From positions 1,054,001 to 1,118,000 of the forward strand of contig NC_060026.1 in NCBI RefSeq assembly GCF_021134715.1: a stretch of 64,000 nucleotides of DNA, read 5' to 3'. The position numbers and the translations under genes are program-made. The stretch comes from Daphnia pulex. Taxonomy: Eukaryota; Arthropoda; Branchiopoda; Diplostraca; Daphniidae. The notes under the pieces are model-generated. The model saw only the letters and a list, made by a program, of their open reading frames with translations, was not told where the DNA came from and did no database searches. Positions 33,236-47,500 of the stretch are shown here, in pieces (position 1 is the first letter of the stretch; each line of letters begins with the position of its first letter).

Positions 33236-36200
33236 ATGCAACCTGTCACATGTTATGAGTTTTCTCTTATAATTATTGTAAAATAGAGTATTCTACACTG
33301 ATTCAACATGAAAAATACCAATACATGTGATAGGAAAGGTCCCCACCAAGATTTTGAAATATTTCATGCTAGATGTTTGGGACGTTTTTTTGGTATTTCT
33401 TCAACACCAATACAACTTGTCACATGTAGTGAGTTTTCTCTTAGAATTATTGTAAAATAAAGTATTCAACACTGATTCAACATGAAAAATACCAATACAT
33501 GTGATAGGAAAGGTCTCCACCACGATTTGGAAATATTTCAGGCTAGATGTTATGGTTGTTTTTTTGGTATTTCTTCAACACCAATACAACTTGTCACATG
33601 TAGTTAGTTTTCTCTTAGAATTATTGTAAAATAGAGTATTCTACACTGATTCAACATGAAAAATTCCATTACATGTGATAGGAAAGGTCTCCACCAAGAT
33701 TTTGAAATATTTCATGCTAGATGTTTGGGACGTTTTTTTGGTATTTCTTCAACACCAATGCAACCTGTCACATATAATGAATTTTCTCTTATAATTATTG
33801 TAAAACAGAGTATTATACACTGATTCAACATGAAAAATACCATTATATGTGATAGGAAAGGTCTCCACCACGATTTCGAAATATTTCAGGCTAGATGTTT
33901 GGGACGTTTTTTTTTGGTATTTCTTCAACACCAATGCAACCTGTCACATGTTCTGAGTTTCTTCTGATAATTATTGTAAAATAGAGTATGCTTTACTTAT
34001 TTTACACAAAGAATACTAAAACATGTGATAGGAAAGGTCTCCACCACGATTTTGAAATATTTCAGGCTAGATGTTTGGGACGTTTTTTTGGTATTTCTTC
34101 AACACCAATGCAACCTGTCACATGTTCTGTGTTTCTTCTTATAATTATTTTAAAATAGAGTATTCTATACTGATTCAACACGAAAAATACTAAAACATGT
34201 GATAGGAAAGGTCTCCAACTTTATTTGGAAATATTTCAGGCTAGATAATTGGGACGTTTTTTGGTATTTCTTCAACACCAATGCAACCTGTCACATATAA
34301 TGAATTGTCTCTTATAATTATTGTAAAACAGAGTATTATACACTGATTCAACATGAAAAATACCAATACATGTGATAGGAAAGGTTTCCACCACGATTTG
34401 GAAATATTTCAGGCTAGATGTTATGGTTGTTTTTTTGGTATTTCTTCAACACCAATGCAACTTGTCACATGAAGTGAGTTTTCTCTTAGAATTATTGTAA
34501 AATAGAGTATTCTACACTCATTCAACATGACAAATTCCATTACATGTGATAGGTAAGGTCTCCACCAAGATTTTGAAATATTTCATGCTAGATGTTTGGG
34601 ACGTTTTTTGGTATTTCTTCAACACCAATGCAACCTGTCACATGTTATGAGTTTTCTCTTATAATTATTGTAAAATAGAGTATTCTACACTGATTCAACA
34701 TGAAAAATACCAATACATGTGATAGGAAAGGTCCCCACCAAGATTTTGAAATATTTCATGCTAGATGTTTGGGACGTTTTTTTGGTATTTCTTCAACAAA
34801 AATGCAACCTGTCACATATAATGAATTTTCTCTTATAATTATTGTAAAACAGAGTATTATACACTGATTATACATGAAAAATACCATTATATGTGATAAG
34901 AAAGGTCTCCACCACGATTTCGAAATATTTCAGGCTAGAAGTTTGGGACGTTTTTTTTGGTATTTCTTCAACACCAATGCAACCTGTCACATATTCTGAG
35001 TTTCTTCTGATAATTATTCTAAAATATAGTATTCTTTACTTATTTTACACAAAGAATACTAAAACATGTGATAGGAAAGGTCTCCACCACGATTTTGAAA
35101 TATTTCAGGCTAGATGTTTGGGACGTTTTTTTGGTATTTCTTCAACACCAATGCAACCTGTCACATGTTCTGTGTTTCTTCTTATAATTTTTTTAAAATA
35201 GAGTATTCTATACTGATTCAACACGAAAAATACTAAAACATGTGATAGGAAAGGTCTCCAACACTATTTGGAAATATTTCAGGCTAGATAATTGGGACGT
35301 TTTTTGGTATTTCTTCAACACCAATGCAACCTGTCACATATAATGAATTTTCTCTTATAATTATTGTAAAAAAGAGTATTATACACTGATTCAACATGAA
35401 AAATACCATTATATGTGATAGGAAAGGTCTCCCCCACGATTTGGAAATATTTCAGGCTAGATGTTATGGTTGTTTTTTTTTGGTATTTCTTCAACACCAA
35501 TACAACTTGTCACATGTAGTGAGTTTTCTCTTAGAATTATTGTAAAATAGAGTATTCTACACTGATTCAACATGAAAAATACCAATACATGTGATAGGAA
35601 AGGTCTCCACCACGATTTTGAAATATTTCAGGCTAGATGTTTGGGACGTTTTTTGGTATTTCTTCAACACCAATGCAACCTGTCACATGTTCTGAGTTTC
35701 TTCTGATAATTATTGTAAAATAGAGTATTCTTTACTTATTTAACGCAAAGAATACTAAAACATGTGATAGGAAAGGTCTCCACCACGATTTTGAAATATT
35801 TCAGGCTAGATGTTTGGGACGTTTTTTGGGTATTTCTTCAACACCAATGCAACCTGTCACATGTTCTGTGTTTCTTCTTATAAATATTTTAAAATAGAGT
35901 ATTCTATACTAATTCAACACGAAACATACTAAAACATTTGATAGGAAAGGTCTCCAACACTATTTGGAAATATTTCAGGCTAGATGTTATGGTTGTTTTT
36001 TTGGTATTTCTTCAACACCAATACAACTTGTCACATGTAGTTAGTTTTCTCTTAGAATTATTGTAAAATAGAGTATTCTACACTGATTCAACATGAAAAA
36101 TTCCATTACATGTGATAGGAAAGGTCTCCACCAAGATTTTGAAATATTTCATGCTAGATGTTTGGGACGTTTTTTTGGTATTTCTTCAACACCAATGCAA

Positions 36201-39200
36201 CCTGTCACATATAATGAATTTTCTCTTATAATTATTGTAAAACAGAGTATTATACACTGATTCAACATGAAAAATACCATTATATGTGATAGAAAAGGTC
36301 TCCACCACGATTTCGAAATATTTCAGGCTAGATGTTTGGGACGTTTTTTTGGTATTTCTTCAACAACAATGCAACCTGTCACATGTTATAAGTTTTCTCA
36401 TATAATTACTGTAAAATAGAGTTTTCTACACTGATTCAACATGAAAAATACCATTACATGTGATAGGAAAGGCCTCCACCAAGATTTTGAAATATTTCAT
36501 GCTAGATGTTTGGGACGTTTTTTTGGTATTTCTTCAACACCAATGCAACCTGTCACATATGATGAATTTTCTCTTATAATTATTGTAAAACAGAGTATTA
36601 TACACTGATTCAACATGAAAAATACCATTATATGTGATAGGAAAGGTCTCCACCACGATTTTGAAATATTTCAGGCTAGATGTTTGGGACTTTTTTTTTT
36701 GGTATTTCTTCAACACCAATGCAACCTGTCACATGTTCTGAGTTTCTTCTGATAATTATTTTAAAATAGAGTATTCTATACTGATTCAACACGAAAAATA
36801 CTAAAACATGTGATAGGAAAGGTCTCCAACTTTATTTGGAAATATTTCAGGCTAGATAATTGGGACGTTTTTTGGAATTTCTTCAACACCAATGCAACCT
36901 GTCACATATAATGAATTGTCTCTTATAATTATTGTAAAACAGAGTATTATACACTGATTCAACATGAAAAATACCAATACATGTGATAGGAAAGGTCTCC
37001 ACCACGATTTGGAAATATTTCAGGCTAGATGTTATGGTTGTTTTTTTGGTATTTCTTCAACACCAATGCAACTTGTAACATGAAGTGAGTTTTCTCTTAG
37101 AATTATTGTAAAATAGAGTATTCTACACTGATTCAACATGAAAAATACCATTACATGTGATAGGTAAGCTCTCCACCAAGATTTTGAAATATTTCATGCT
37201 AGATGTTTGGGACGTTTTTTGGTATTTCTTCAACACCAATGCAACCTGTCACATGTTATGAGTTTTCTCTTATAATTATTGTGAAACAGAGTATTATACA
37301 CTGATTAAACATGAAAAATACCATTATATGTGATAAGAAAGGTCTCCACCACGATTTCGAAATATTTCAGGCTGGAAGTTTGGGACGTTTTTTTAGTATT
37401 TCTTCAACACCAATGCAATCTGTCACATATTCTGAGTTTCTTCTGATAATTATTCTAAAATAGAGTATTTTTTACTTATTTTACACAAAGAATACTAAAA
37501 CATGTGATAGGAAAGGTCTCCACCACGATTTTGAAATATTTCAGGCTAGATGTTTGGGACGTTTTTTTGGTATTTCTTCAACACCAATGCAACCTGTCAC
37601 ATGTTCTGTGTTTCTTCTAATAATTATTTTAAAATAGCGTATTCTATACTGATTCAACACGAAAAATACTAAAACATGTGATAGGAAAGGTCTCCAACAC
37701 TATTTGGAAATATTTCAGGCTAGATAATTGGGACGTTTTTTGGTATTTCTTCAACACCAATGCAACCTGTCACATATAATGAATTTTCTCTTATAATTAT
37801 TGTAAAACAGAGTATTATACACTGATTCAACATGAAAAATACCAATACATGTGATAGGAAAGGTCTCCACCACGATTTGGAAATATTTCAGGCTAGATGT
37901 TATGGTTGTTTTTTGGTATTTCTTCAACACCAATGCATTTTGTCACATGTAGTGAGTTTTCTCTTAGAATTATTATAAAATAGAGTATTCTACACTGATT
38001 CAACATGAAAAATACCATTACATGTGTTAGGTAAGGTCTCCACCAAGATTTTGAAATATTTCATGCTAGATGTTTGGGACGTTTTTTGGTATTTCTTCAA
38101 CACCAATGCAACCTGTCACATGTTCTGAGTTTCTTCTGATAATTATTGTAAAATAGAGTATTCTTTACTTATTTAACACAAAGAATACTAAAACATGTGA
38201 TAGAAAAGGTCTCCACCACGATTTTGAAATATTTCAGGCTAGATGTTTGGGACGTTTTTTGGGTATTTCTTCAACACCAATGCAACCTGTCACATGTTCT
38301 GTATTTCTTCTTATAAATATTTTAAAATAGAGTATTCTATACTAATTCAACACGAAAAATACTAAAACATGTGATAGGAAAGGTCTCCAACACTATTTGG
38401 AAATATTTCAGGCTAGATGTTATGGTTGTTTTTTTGGTATTTCTTCAACACCAATACAACTTGTCACATGTAGTTAGTTTTCTCTTAGAATTATTGTAAA
38501 ATAGAGTATTCTACACTGATTCAACATGAAAAATACCAATACATGTGATAGGAAAGGTCTCCACCAAGATTTTGAAATATTTCATGCTAGATGTTTGGGA
38601 CGTTTTTTTGGTATTTCTTCAACAAAAATGCAACCTGTCACATATAATGAATTGTCTCTTATAATTATTGTAAAACAGAGTATTATACACTGATTCAACA
38701 TGAAAAATACCATTACATGTGATAGGTAAGGTCTCCACCAAGATTTTGAAATATTTCATGCTAGATGTTTGGGACGTTTTTTGGTATTTCTTCAACACCA
38801 ATGCAACCTGTCACATGTTATGAGTTTTCTCTTATAATTATTGTAAAATAGAGTATTCTACACTGATTCAACATGAAAAATACCAATACATGTGATAGGA
38901 AAGGTCTCCACCAAGATTTTGAAATATTTCATGCTAGATGTTTGGGACGTTTTTTTGGTATTTCTTCAACAAAAATGCAACCTGTCACATATAATGAATT
39001 TTCTCTTATAATTATTGTAAAACAGAGTATTATACACTGATTAAACATGAAAAATACCATTATATGTGATAAGAAAGGTCTCCACCACGATTTCGAAATA
39101 TTTCAGGCTAGAAGTTTGGGACGTTTTTTTTGGTATTTCTTCAACACCAATGCAACCTGTCACATTTTCTGATTTTCTTCTGATAATTATTCTAAAATAG

Positions 39201-42200
39201 AGTATTCTTTACTTATTTTACACAAAGAATACTAAAACATGTGATAGGAAAGGTCTCCAACACGATTTTGAAATATTTCAGGCTAGATGTTTGGGACGTT
39301 TTTGGGGTATTTCTTCAACACCAATGCAACCTGTCACATGTTCTGTGTTTCTTCTTATAATTATTTTAAAATAGAGTATTCTATACTGATTCAACACGAA
39401 AAATACTAAAACATGTTATAGGAAAGGTCTCCAACACTATTTGGAAATATTTCAGGCTAGATAATTGGGACGTTTTTTGGTATTTCTTCAACACCAATGC
39501 AACCTGTCACATATAATGAATTTTCTCTTATAATTATTGTAAAAAAGAGTATTATACACTGATTCAACATGAAAAATACCATTATATGTGATAGGAAAGG
39601 TCTCCCCCACGATTTTGAAATATTTCAGGCTAGATGTTATGGTTGTTTTTTTGGTATTTCTTCAACACCAATACAACTTGTCACATGTAGTGAGTTTTCT
39701 CTTAGAATTATTGTAAAATAGAGTATTCTACACTGATTCAACATGAAAAATACCAATACATGTGATAGGAAAGGTCTCCACCACGATTTGGAAATATTTC
39801 AGGCTAGATGTTTGGGACGTTTTTTTTGGTATTTCTTCAACACCAATGCAACCTGTCACATGTTCTGAGTTTCTTCTGATAATTATTGTAAAATAGAGTA
39901 TTCTTTACTTATTTAACACAAAGAATACTAAAACATGTGATAGGAAAGGTCTCCACCACGATTTTGAAATATTTCATGCTAGATGTTTGGGACGTTTTTT
40001 TGGTATTTCTTCAACACCAATGCAACCTGTCACATATAATGAATTTTCTCTTATAATTATTGTAAAACAGAGTATTATACACTGATTCAACATGAAAAAT
40101 ACCATTATATGTGATAGGAAAGGTCTCCACCACGATTTCGAAATATTTCAGGCTAGATGTTTGGGACGTTTTTTTGGTATTTCTTCAACACCAATGCAAC
40201 CTGTCACATGTTATTAGTTTTCTCTTATAATTATTGTAAAATAGAGTATTCTACACTGATTCAACATGAAAAATACCATTACATGTGATAGGAAAGGCCT
40301 CCACCAAGATTTTGAAATATTTCATGCTAGATGTTTGGGACGTTTTTTTGGTATTTCTTCAACACCAATGCAACCTGTCACATATAATGAATTTTCTCTT
40401 ATAATTATTGTAAAACAGAGTATTATACACTGATTCAACATGAAAAATACCATTATATGTGATAGGAAAGGTCTCCCCCACGATTTTGAAATATTTCAGG
40501 CTAGATGTTATGGTTGTTTTTTTGGTATTTCTTCAACACCAATACAACTTGTCACATGTAGTGAGTTTTCTCTTAGAATTATTGTAAAATAGAGTATTCT
40601 ACACTGATTCAACATGAAAAATACCAATACATGTGATAGGAAAGGTCTCCACCACGATTTGGAAATATTTCAGGCTAGATGTTATGGTTGTTTTTTGGTA
40701 TTTCTTCAACACCAATGCATTTTGTCACATGTAGTGAGTTTTCTCTTAGAATTATTATAAAATAGAGTATTCTACACTGATTCAACATGAAAAATACCAT
40801 TACATGTGTTAGGTAAGGTCTCCACCAAGATTTTGAAATATTTCATGCTAGATGTTTGGGACGTTTTTTGGTATTTCTTCAACACCAATGCAACCTGTCA
40901 CATGTTCTGAGTTTCTTCTGATAATTATTGTAAAATAGAGTATTCTTTACTTATTTAACACAAAGAATACTAAAACATGTGATAGAAAAGGTCTCCACCA
41001 CGATTTTGAAATATTTCAGGCTAGATGTTTGGGACGTTTTTTGGGTATTTCTTCAACACCAATGCAACCTGTCACATGTTCTGTATTTCTTCTTATAAAT
41101 ATTTTAAAATAGAGTATTCTATACTAATTCAACACGAAAAATACTAAAACATGTGATAGGAAAGGTCTCCAACACTATTTGGAAATATTTCAGGCTAGAT
41201 GTTATGGTTGTTTTTTTGGAATTTCTTCAACACCAATACAACTTGTCACATGTAGTTAGTTTTCTCTTAGAATTATTGTAAAATAGAGTATTCTACACTG
41301 ATTCAACATGAAAAATACCAATACATGTGATAGGAAAGGTCTCCACCAAGATTTTGAAATATTTCATGCTAGATGTTTGGGACGTTTTTTTGGTATTTCT
41401 TCAACACCAATGCAACCTGTCACATATAATGAATTGTCTCTTATAATTATTGTAAAACAGAGTATTATACACTGATTCAACATGAAAAATACCATTACAT
41501 GTGATAGGTAAGGTCTCCACCAAGATTTTGAAATATTTCATGCTAGATGTTTGGGACGTTTTTTGGTATTTCTTCAACACCAATGCAACCTGTCACATGT
41601 TATGAGTTTTCTCTTATAATTATTGTAAAATAGAGTATTCTACACTGATTCAACATGAAAAATACCAATACATGTGATAGGAAAGGTCTCCACCAAGATT
41701 TTGAAATATTTCATGCTAGATGTTTGGGACGTTTTTTTGGTATTTCTTCAACAAAAATGCAACCTGTCACATATAATGAATTTTCTCTTATAATTATTGT
41801 AAAACAGAGTATTATACACTGATTAAACATGAAAAATACCATTATATGTGATAAGAAAGGTCTCCACCACGATTTCGAAATATTTCAGGCTAGAAGTTTG
41901 GGACGTTTTTTTTGGTATTTCTTCAACACCAATGCAACCTGTCACATTTTCTGAGTTTCTTCTGATAATTATTCTAAAATAGAGTATTCTTTACTTATTT
42001 TACACAAAGAATACTAAAACATGTTATAGGAAAGGTCTCCAACACGATTTTGAAATATTTCAGGCTAGATGTTTGGGACGTTTTTGGGGTATTTCTTCAA
42101 CACCAATGCAACCTGTCACATGTTCTGTGTTTCTTCTTATAATTATTTTAAAATAGAGTATTCTATACTGATTCAACACGAAAAATACTAAAACATGTTA

Positions 42201-44548
42201 TAGGAAAGGTCTCCAACACTATTTGGAAATATTTCAGGCTAGATAATTGGGACGTTTTTTGGTATTTCTTCAACACCAATGCAACCTGTCACATATAATG
42301 AATTTTCTCTTATAATTATTGTAAAAAAAGAGTATTATACACTGATTCAACATGAAAAATACCATTATATGTGATAGGAAAGGTCTCCCCCACGATTTTG
42401 AAATATTTCAGGCTAGATGTTATGGTTGTTTTTTTGGTATTTCTTCAACACCAATACAACTTGTCACATGTAGTGAGTTTTCTCTTAGAATTATTGTAAA
42501 ATAGAGTATTCTACACTGATTCAACATGAAAAATACCAATACATGTGATAGGAAAGGTCTCCACCACGATTTGGAAATATTTCAGGCTAGATGTTTGGGA
42601 CGTTTTTTTTGGTATTTCTTCAACACCAATGCAACCTGTCACATGTTCTGAGTTTCTTCTGATAATTATTGTAAAATAGAGTATTCTTTACTTATTTAAC
42701 ACAAAGAATACTAAAACATGTGATAGGAAAGGTCTCCACCACGATTTTGAAATATTTCAAGCTAGATGTTTGGGACGTTTTTTTTGGTATTTCTTCAACA
42801 CCAATGCAACCTGTCACATGTTCTGAGTTTCTTCTGATAATTATTTTAAAATAGAGTATTCTATACTGATTCAACACGAAAAATACTAAAACATGTTATA
42901 GGAAAGGTCTCCAACACTATTTGGAAATATTTCAGGCTAGATAATTGGGACGTTTTTTGGTATTTCTTCAACACCAATGCAACCTGTCACATATAATGAA
43001 TTTTCTCTTATAATTATTGTAAAAAAGAGTATTATACACTGATTCAACATGAAAAATACCATTATATGTGATAGGAAAGGTCTCCCCCACGATTTTGAAA
43101 TATTTCAGGCTAGATGTTATGGTTGTTTTTTTGGTATTTCTTCAACACCAATACAACTTGTCACATGTAGTGAGTTTTCTCTTAGAATTATTGTAAAATA
43201 GAGTATTCTACACTGATTCAACATGAAAAATACCAATACATGTGATAGGAAAGGTCTCCACCACGATTTGGAAATATTTCAGGCTAGATGTTTGGGACGT
43301 TTTTTTTGGTATTTCTTCAACACCAATGCAACCTGTCACATGTTCTGAGTTTCTTCTGATAATTATTGTAAAATAGAGTATTCTTTACTTATTTAACACA
43401 AAGAATACTAAAACATGTGATAGGAAAGGTCTCCACCACGATTTTGAAATATTTCAGGCTAGATGTTTGGGACGTTTTTTGGGTATTTCTTCAACACCAA
43501 TGCAACCTGTCACATGTTCTGTGTTTCTTCTTATAAATATTTTAAAATAGAGTATTCTATACTAATTCAACACGAAAAATACTAAAACATGTGATAGGAA
43601 AGGTCTCCAACACTATTTGGAAATATTTCAGGCTAGATGTTATGGTTGTTTTTTTGGTATTTCTTCAACACCAATACAACTTGTCACATGTAGTTAGTTT
43701 TCTCTTAGAATTATTGTAAAATAGAGTATTCTACACTGATTCAACATGAAAAATTCCATTACATGTGATAGGAAAGGTCTCCACCAAGATTTTGAAATAT
43801 TTCATGCTAGATGTTTGGGACGTTTTTTTGGTATTTCTTCAACACCAATGCAACCTGTCACATATAATGAATTTTCTCTTATAATTATTGTAAAACAGAG
43901 TATTATACACTGATTCATCATGAAAAATACCATTATATGTGATAGGAAAGGTCTCCACCACGATTTCGAAATATTTCAGGCTAGATGTTTGGGACGTTTT
44001 TTTGGTATTTCTTCAACACCAATGCAACCTGTCACATGTTATTAGTTTTCTCTTATAATTATTGTAAAATAGAGTATTCTACACTGATTCAACATGAAAA
44101 ATACCATTACATGTGATAGGAAAGGCCTCCACCAAGATTTTGAAATATTTCATGCTAGATGTTTGGGACGTTTTTTTGGTATTTCTTCAACACCAATGCA
44201 ACCTGTCACATATAATGAATTTTCTCTTATAATTATTGTAAAACAGAGTATTATACACTGATTCAACATGAAAAATACCATTATATGTGATAGGAAAGGT
44301 CTCCCCCACGATTTGGAAATATTTCAGGCTAGATGTTATGGTTGTTTTTTTGGTATTTCTTCAACACCAATACAACTTGTCACATGTAGTGAGTTTTCTC
44401 TTAGAATTATTGTAAAATAGAGTATTCTACACTGATTCAACATGAAGAATACCAATACATGTGATAGGAAAGGTCTCCACCACGATTTGGAAATATTTCA
44501 GGCTAGATGTTATGGTTGTTTTTTTGGTATTTCTTCAACACCAATGCA

Positions 44549-47500
44549 GAAAGAAAGAAAAGAAAAGATAAGAAAAGAAGAGAACAGAACAGCACAACAC
44601 AGCACAGTACAGAACAGAACAGAACAGCAAAGAACAGAACAGCACAGAACAGAACAGCACAGAACAGAACATCACAGAAAAGAACAGAACAGAAATGAAC
44701 AGAACAGCAGAGTACAGCACAGCACAGCACAGAACAGAACAGAACAGAACAGCACAGCACAACAGAGCACAGAACAGCAGAGCACAGCATAGCACAGAAC
44801 AGAACAGAACAGAACAGAACAGAACAGCACAGCACAGCACAGCACAGAACAGAACAGAACAGAACAGAACAGCACAGCACAGAACAGAACAGCACAACAC
44901 GGAAAAGAACAGAACAGAACAGAACAGAACAGCACAGAACAACACAGAACAGAACAGAACAGAAAAGCACAGAACAGCACAGCACAGCACAGAACAGAAC
45001 AGCACAGCACTGAACATCACAAAACAGAACAAAACAGAACAGAACTGCACGGAACAGAACAGCACAGCACAGCACAGCACAGCAAAATATAGCATAGAAT
45101 AGCACAGAATGGAACAGAACAGTACAGCACAGCATAGAACAGAACAGCACAGCACGGAACCAAACCGAACAGAACAGAACAGAACAGCACAGCACATAAC
45201 AGAACAGAACAACACACCACAGCACAGAACAGCACAGAACAAAACAGAACAGAACAGAACAGAACAGAACAGAACAGAACAGAACAGAACAGAACAGAAC
45301 AGAACAGAACAGAACAGCACAGCACAGCACAGAACAGCACAGCACAGCACGGAACAGAAGAGAACACAACAGAACAGAAGAGAACACAACAGCTCAGCAC
45401 AGAACAGAACAGAACCGAACAGAACAGAACAGAACAGAACAGCACAGCACAGCACAGCACAGAACAGCACAGAACAGAAGAGAAGAGAAGAGAACAGAAC
45501 AGAACAGAAAAGAACCAAACCGAACAGAACAGAACAGAACAGAACAGCACAGCACAGAACAGCACAGAACAGAAGAGAAGAGAAGAGAAGAGAAGAGAAG
45601 AGAACAGAACAGAAAAGAAAAGAAAAGGAAAGAAAAGAAAAGAAAAGAAAAGAAAACAAAAAAGAAAAGAAAAGAAAAGAAAAGGAAAGAAAAGAAAAGA
45701 AAAGAACAGAACAGAACAGCACAACACAGCACAGTACAGAACAGAACAGAACAGAACAGCACAGAACAGAACAGCACAGAACAGCACAGAACAGCACAGC
45801 ACAGAACAGCACAGAACAGCACAGAACAGAACAGAACAGAACAGAACAGAACAGAACAGAACAGAACAGAACAGAACAGAACAGAACAGAACAGCACAGA
45901 ACAGAACAGCACAGAACAGAACAGCACAGAACAGAACAGCACAGAAAAGAACAGAACAGAAATGAACAGATAGAACAGCACAGCACAGAACAGAACAGAA
46001 GAGCACAGCACAGCACAGCACAGCATAGCACAGAAAAGAAAAGAACAGAAAAGAACAGAACAGCACAGCACAGTACAGAACAGAACAGAACAGAACAGCA
46101 CAGAACAGAACAGAACAGAACAGAACAGAACAGAAAAGCACAGAACAGAACAGCACAGAACAGAACAGCACAGAACAGCAAAGAACAGAACAGAACAGCA
46201 CAACACAGCACAGTACAGAACAGAACAGAACAGAACAGCACAGAACAGCACAGCACAGAACAGCACAGCACAGAACAGCACAGAACAGCACAGCACAGAA
46301 CAGCACAGAACAGCACAGAACAGCACAGTACAGAACAGAACAGCACAGAACAGAACAGCACAGAACAGAACATCACAGAAAAGAACAGAACAGAAATGAA
46401 CAGAACAGCAGAGTACAGCACAGCACAGCACAGAACAGAACAGAACAGAACAGCACAGCACAACAGAGCACAGAACAGCAGAGCACAGCATAGCACAGAA
46501 CAGAACAGAACAGAACAGAACAGAACAGCACAGCACAGCACAGCACAGAACAGAACAGAACAGAACAGAACAGCACAGCACAGAACAGAACAGCACAACA
46601 CGGAAAAGAACAGAACAGAACAGAACAGAACAGCACAGAACAACACAGAACAGAACAGAACAGAAAAGCACAGAACAGCACAGCACAGCACAGAACAGAA
46701 CAGCACAGCACTGAACATCACAAAACAGAACAAAACAGAACAGAACTGCACGGAACAGAACAGCACAGCACAGCACAGCACAGCAAAATATAGCATAGAA
46801 TAGCACAGAATGGAACAGAACAGTACAGCACAGCATAGAACAGAACAGCACAGCACGGAACCAAACCGAACAGAACAGAACAGAACAGCACAGCACATAA
46901 CAGAACAGAACAACACACCACAGCACAGAACAGCACAGAACAAAACAGAACAGAACAGAACAGAACAGAACAGAACAGAACAGAACAGAACAGAACAGAA
47001 CAGAACAGAACAGAACAGCACAGCACAGCACAGAACAGCACAGCACAGCACGGAACAGAAGAGAACACAACAGAACAGAAGAGAACACAACAGCTCAGCA
47101 CAGAACAGAACAGAACCGAACAGAACAGAACAGAACAGAACAGCACAGCACAGCACAGCACAGAACAGCACAGAACAGAAGAGAAGAGAAGAGAACAGAA
47201 CAGAACAGAAAAGAACCAAACCGAACAGAACAGAACAGAACAGAACAGCACAGCACAGAACAGCACAGAACAGAAGAGAAGAGAAGAGAAGAGAAGAGAA
47301 GAGAACAGAACAGAAAAGAAAAGAAAAGGAAAGAAAAGAAAAGAAAAGAAAAGAAAACAAAAAAGAAAAGAAAAGAAAAGAAAAGGAAAGAAAAGAAAAG
47401 AAAAGAACAGAACAGAACAGCACAACACAGCACAGTACAGAACAGAACAGAACAGAACAGCACAGAACAGAACAGCACAGAACAGCACAGAACAGCACAG

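Larger units (their letters stand above)
27725..44548 (-). repeat. Satellite A array, reverse orientation (about 92 copies)
   Basis: Same family as 18903-24822 but on the minus strand: the plus strand reads GGTATTTCTTCAACACCAAT, ACAATGCAACCTGTCACAT-like words and AGGAAAGGTCTCCACCACGA every 174 bp. Multi-unit blocks repeat: 1,567 bp (nine units; 29725 to 31292, 30111 to 31678) and 2,782 bp (16 units; 38021 to 40803). One 784-bp transposon interrupts it at 32452. Short open frames are incidental. Confidence 0.97.

Noticed and set aside
18856..44300. Recurring 60-100 codon frames in satellite A and B
   Set aside because: The same peptides reappear in each repeat unit with random indels and without conserved starts, so they are not genes.
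18903..44548. CRISPR array, because of regular spacing
   Set aside because: Units are head-to-tail and similar along their full length, with no unique spacers, in a eukaryotic setting.
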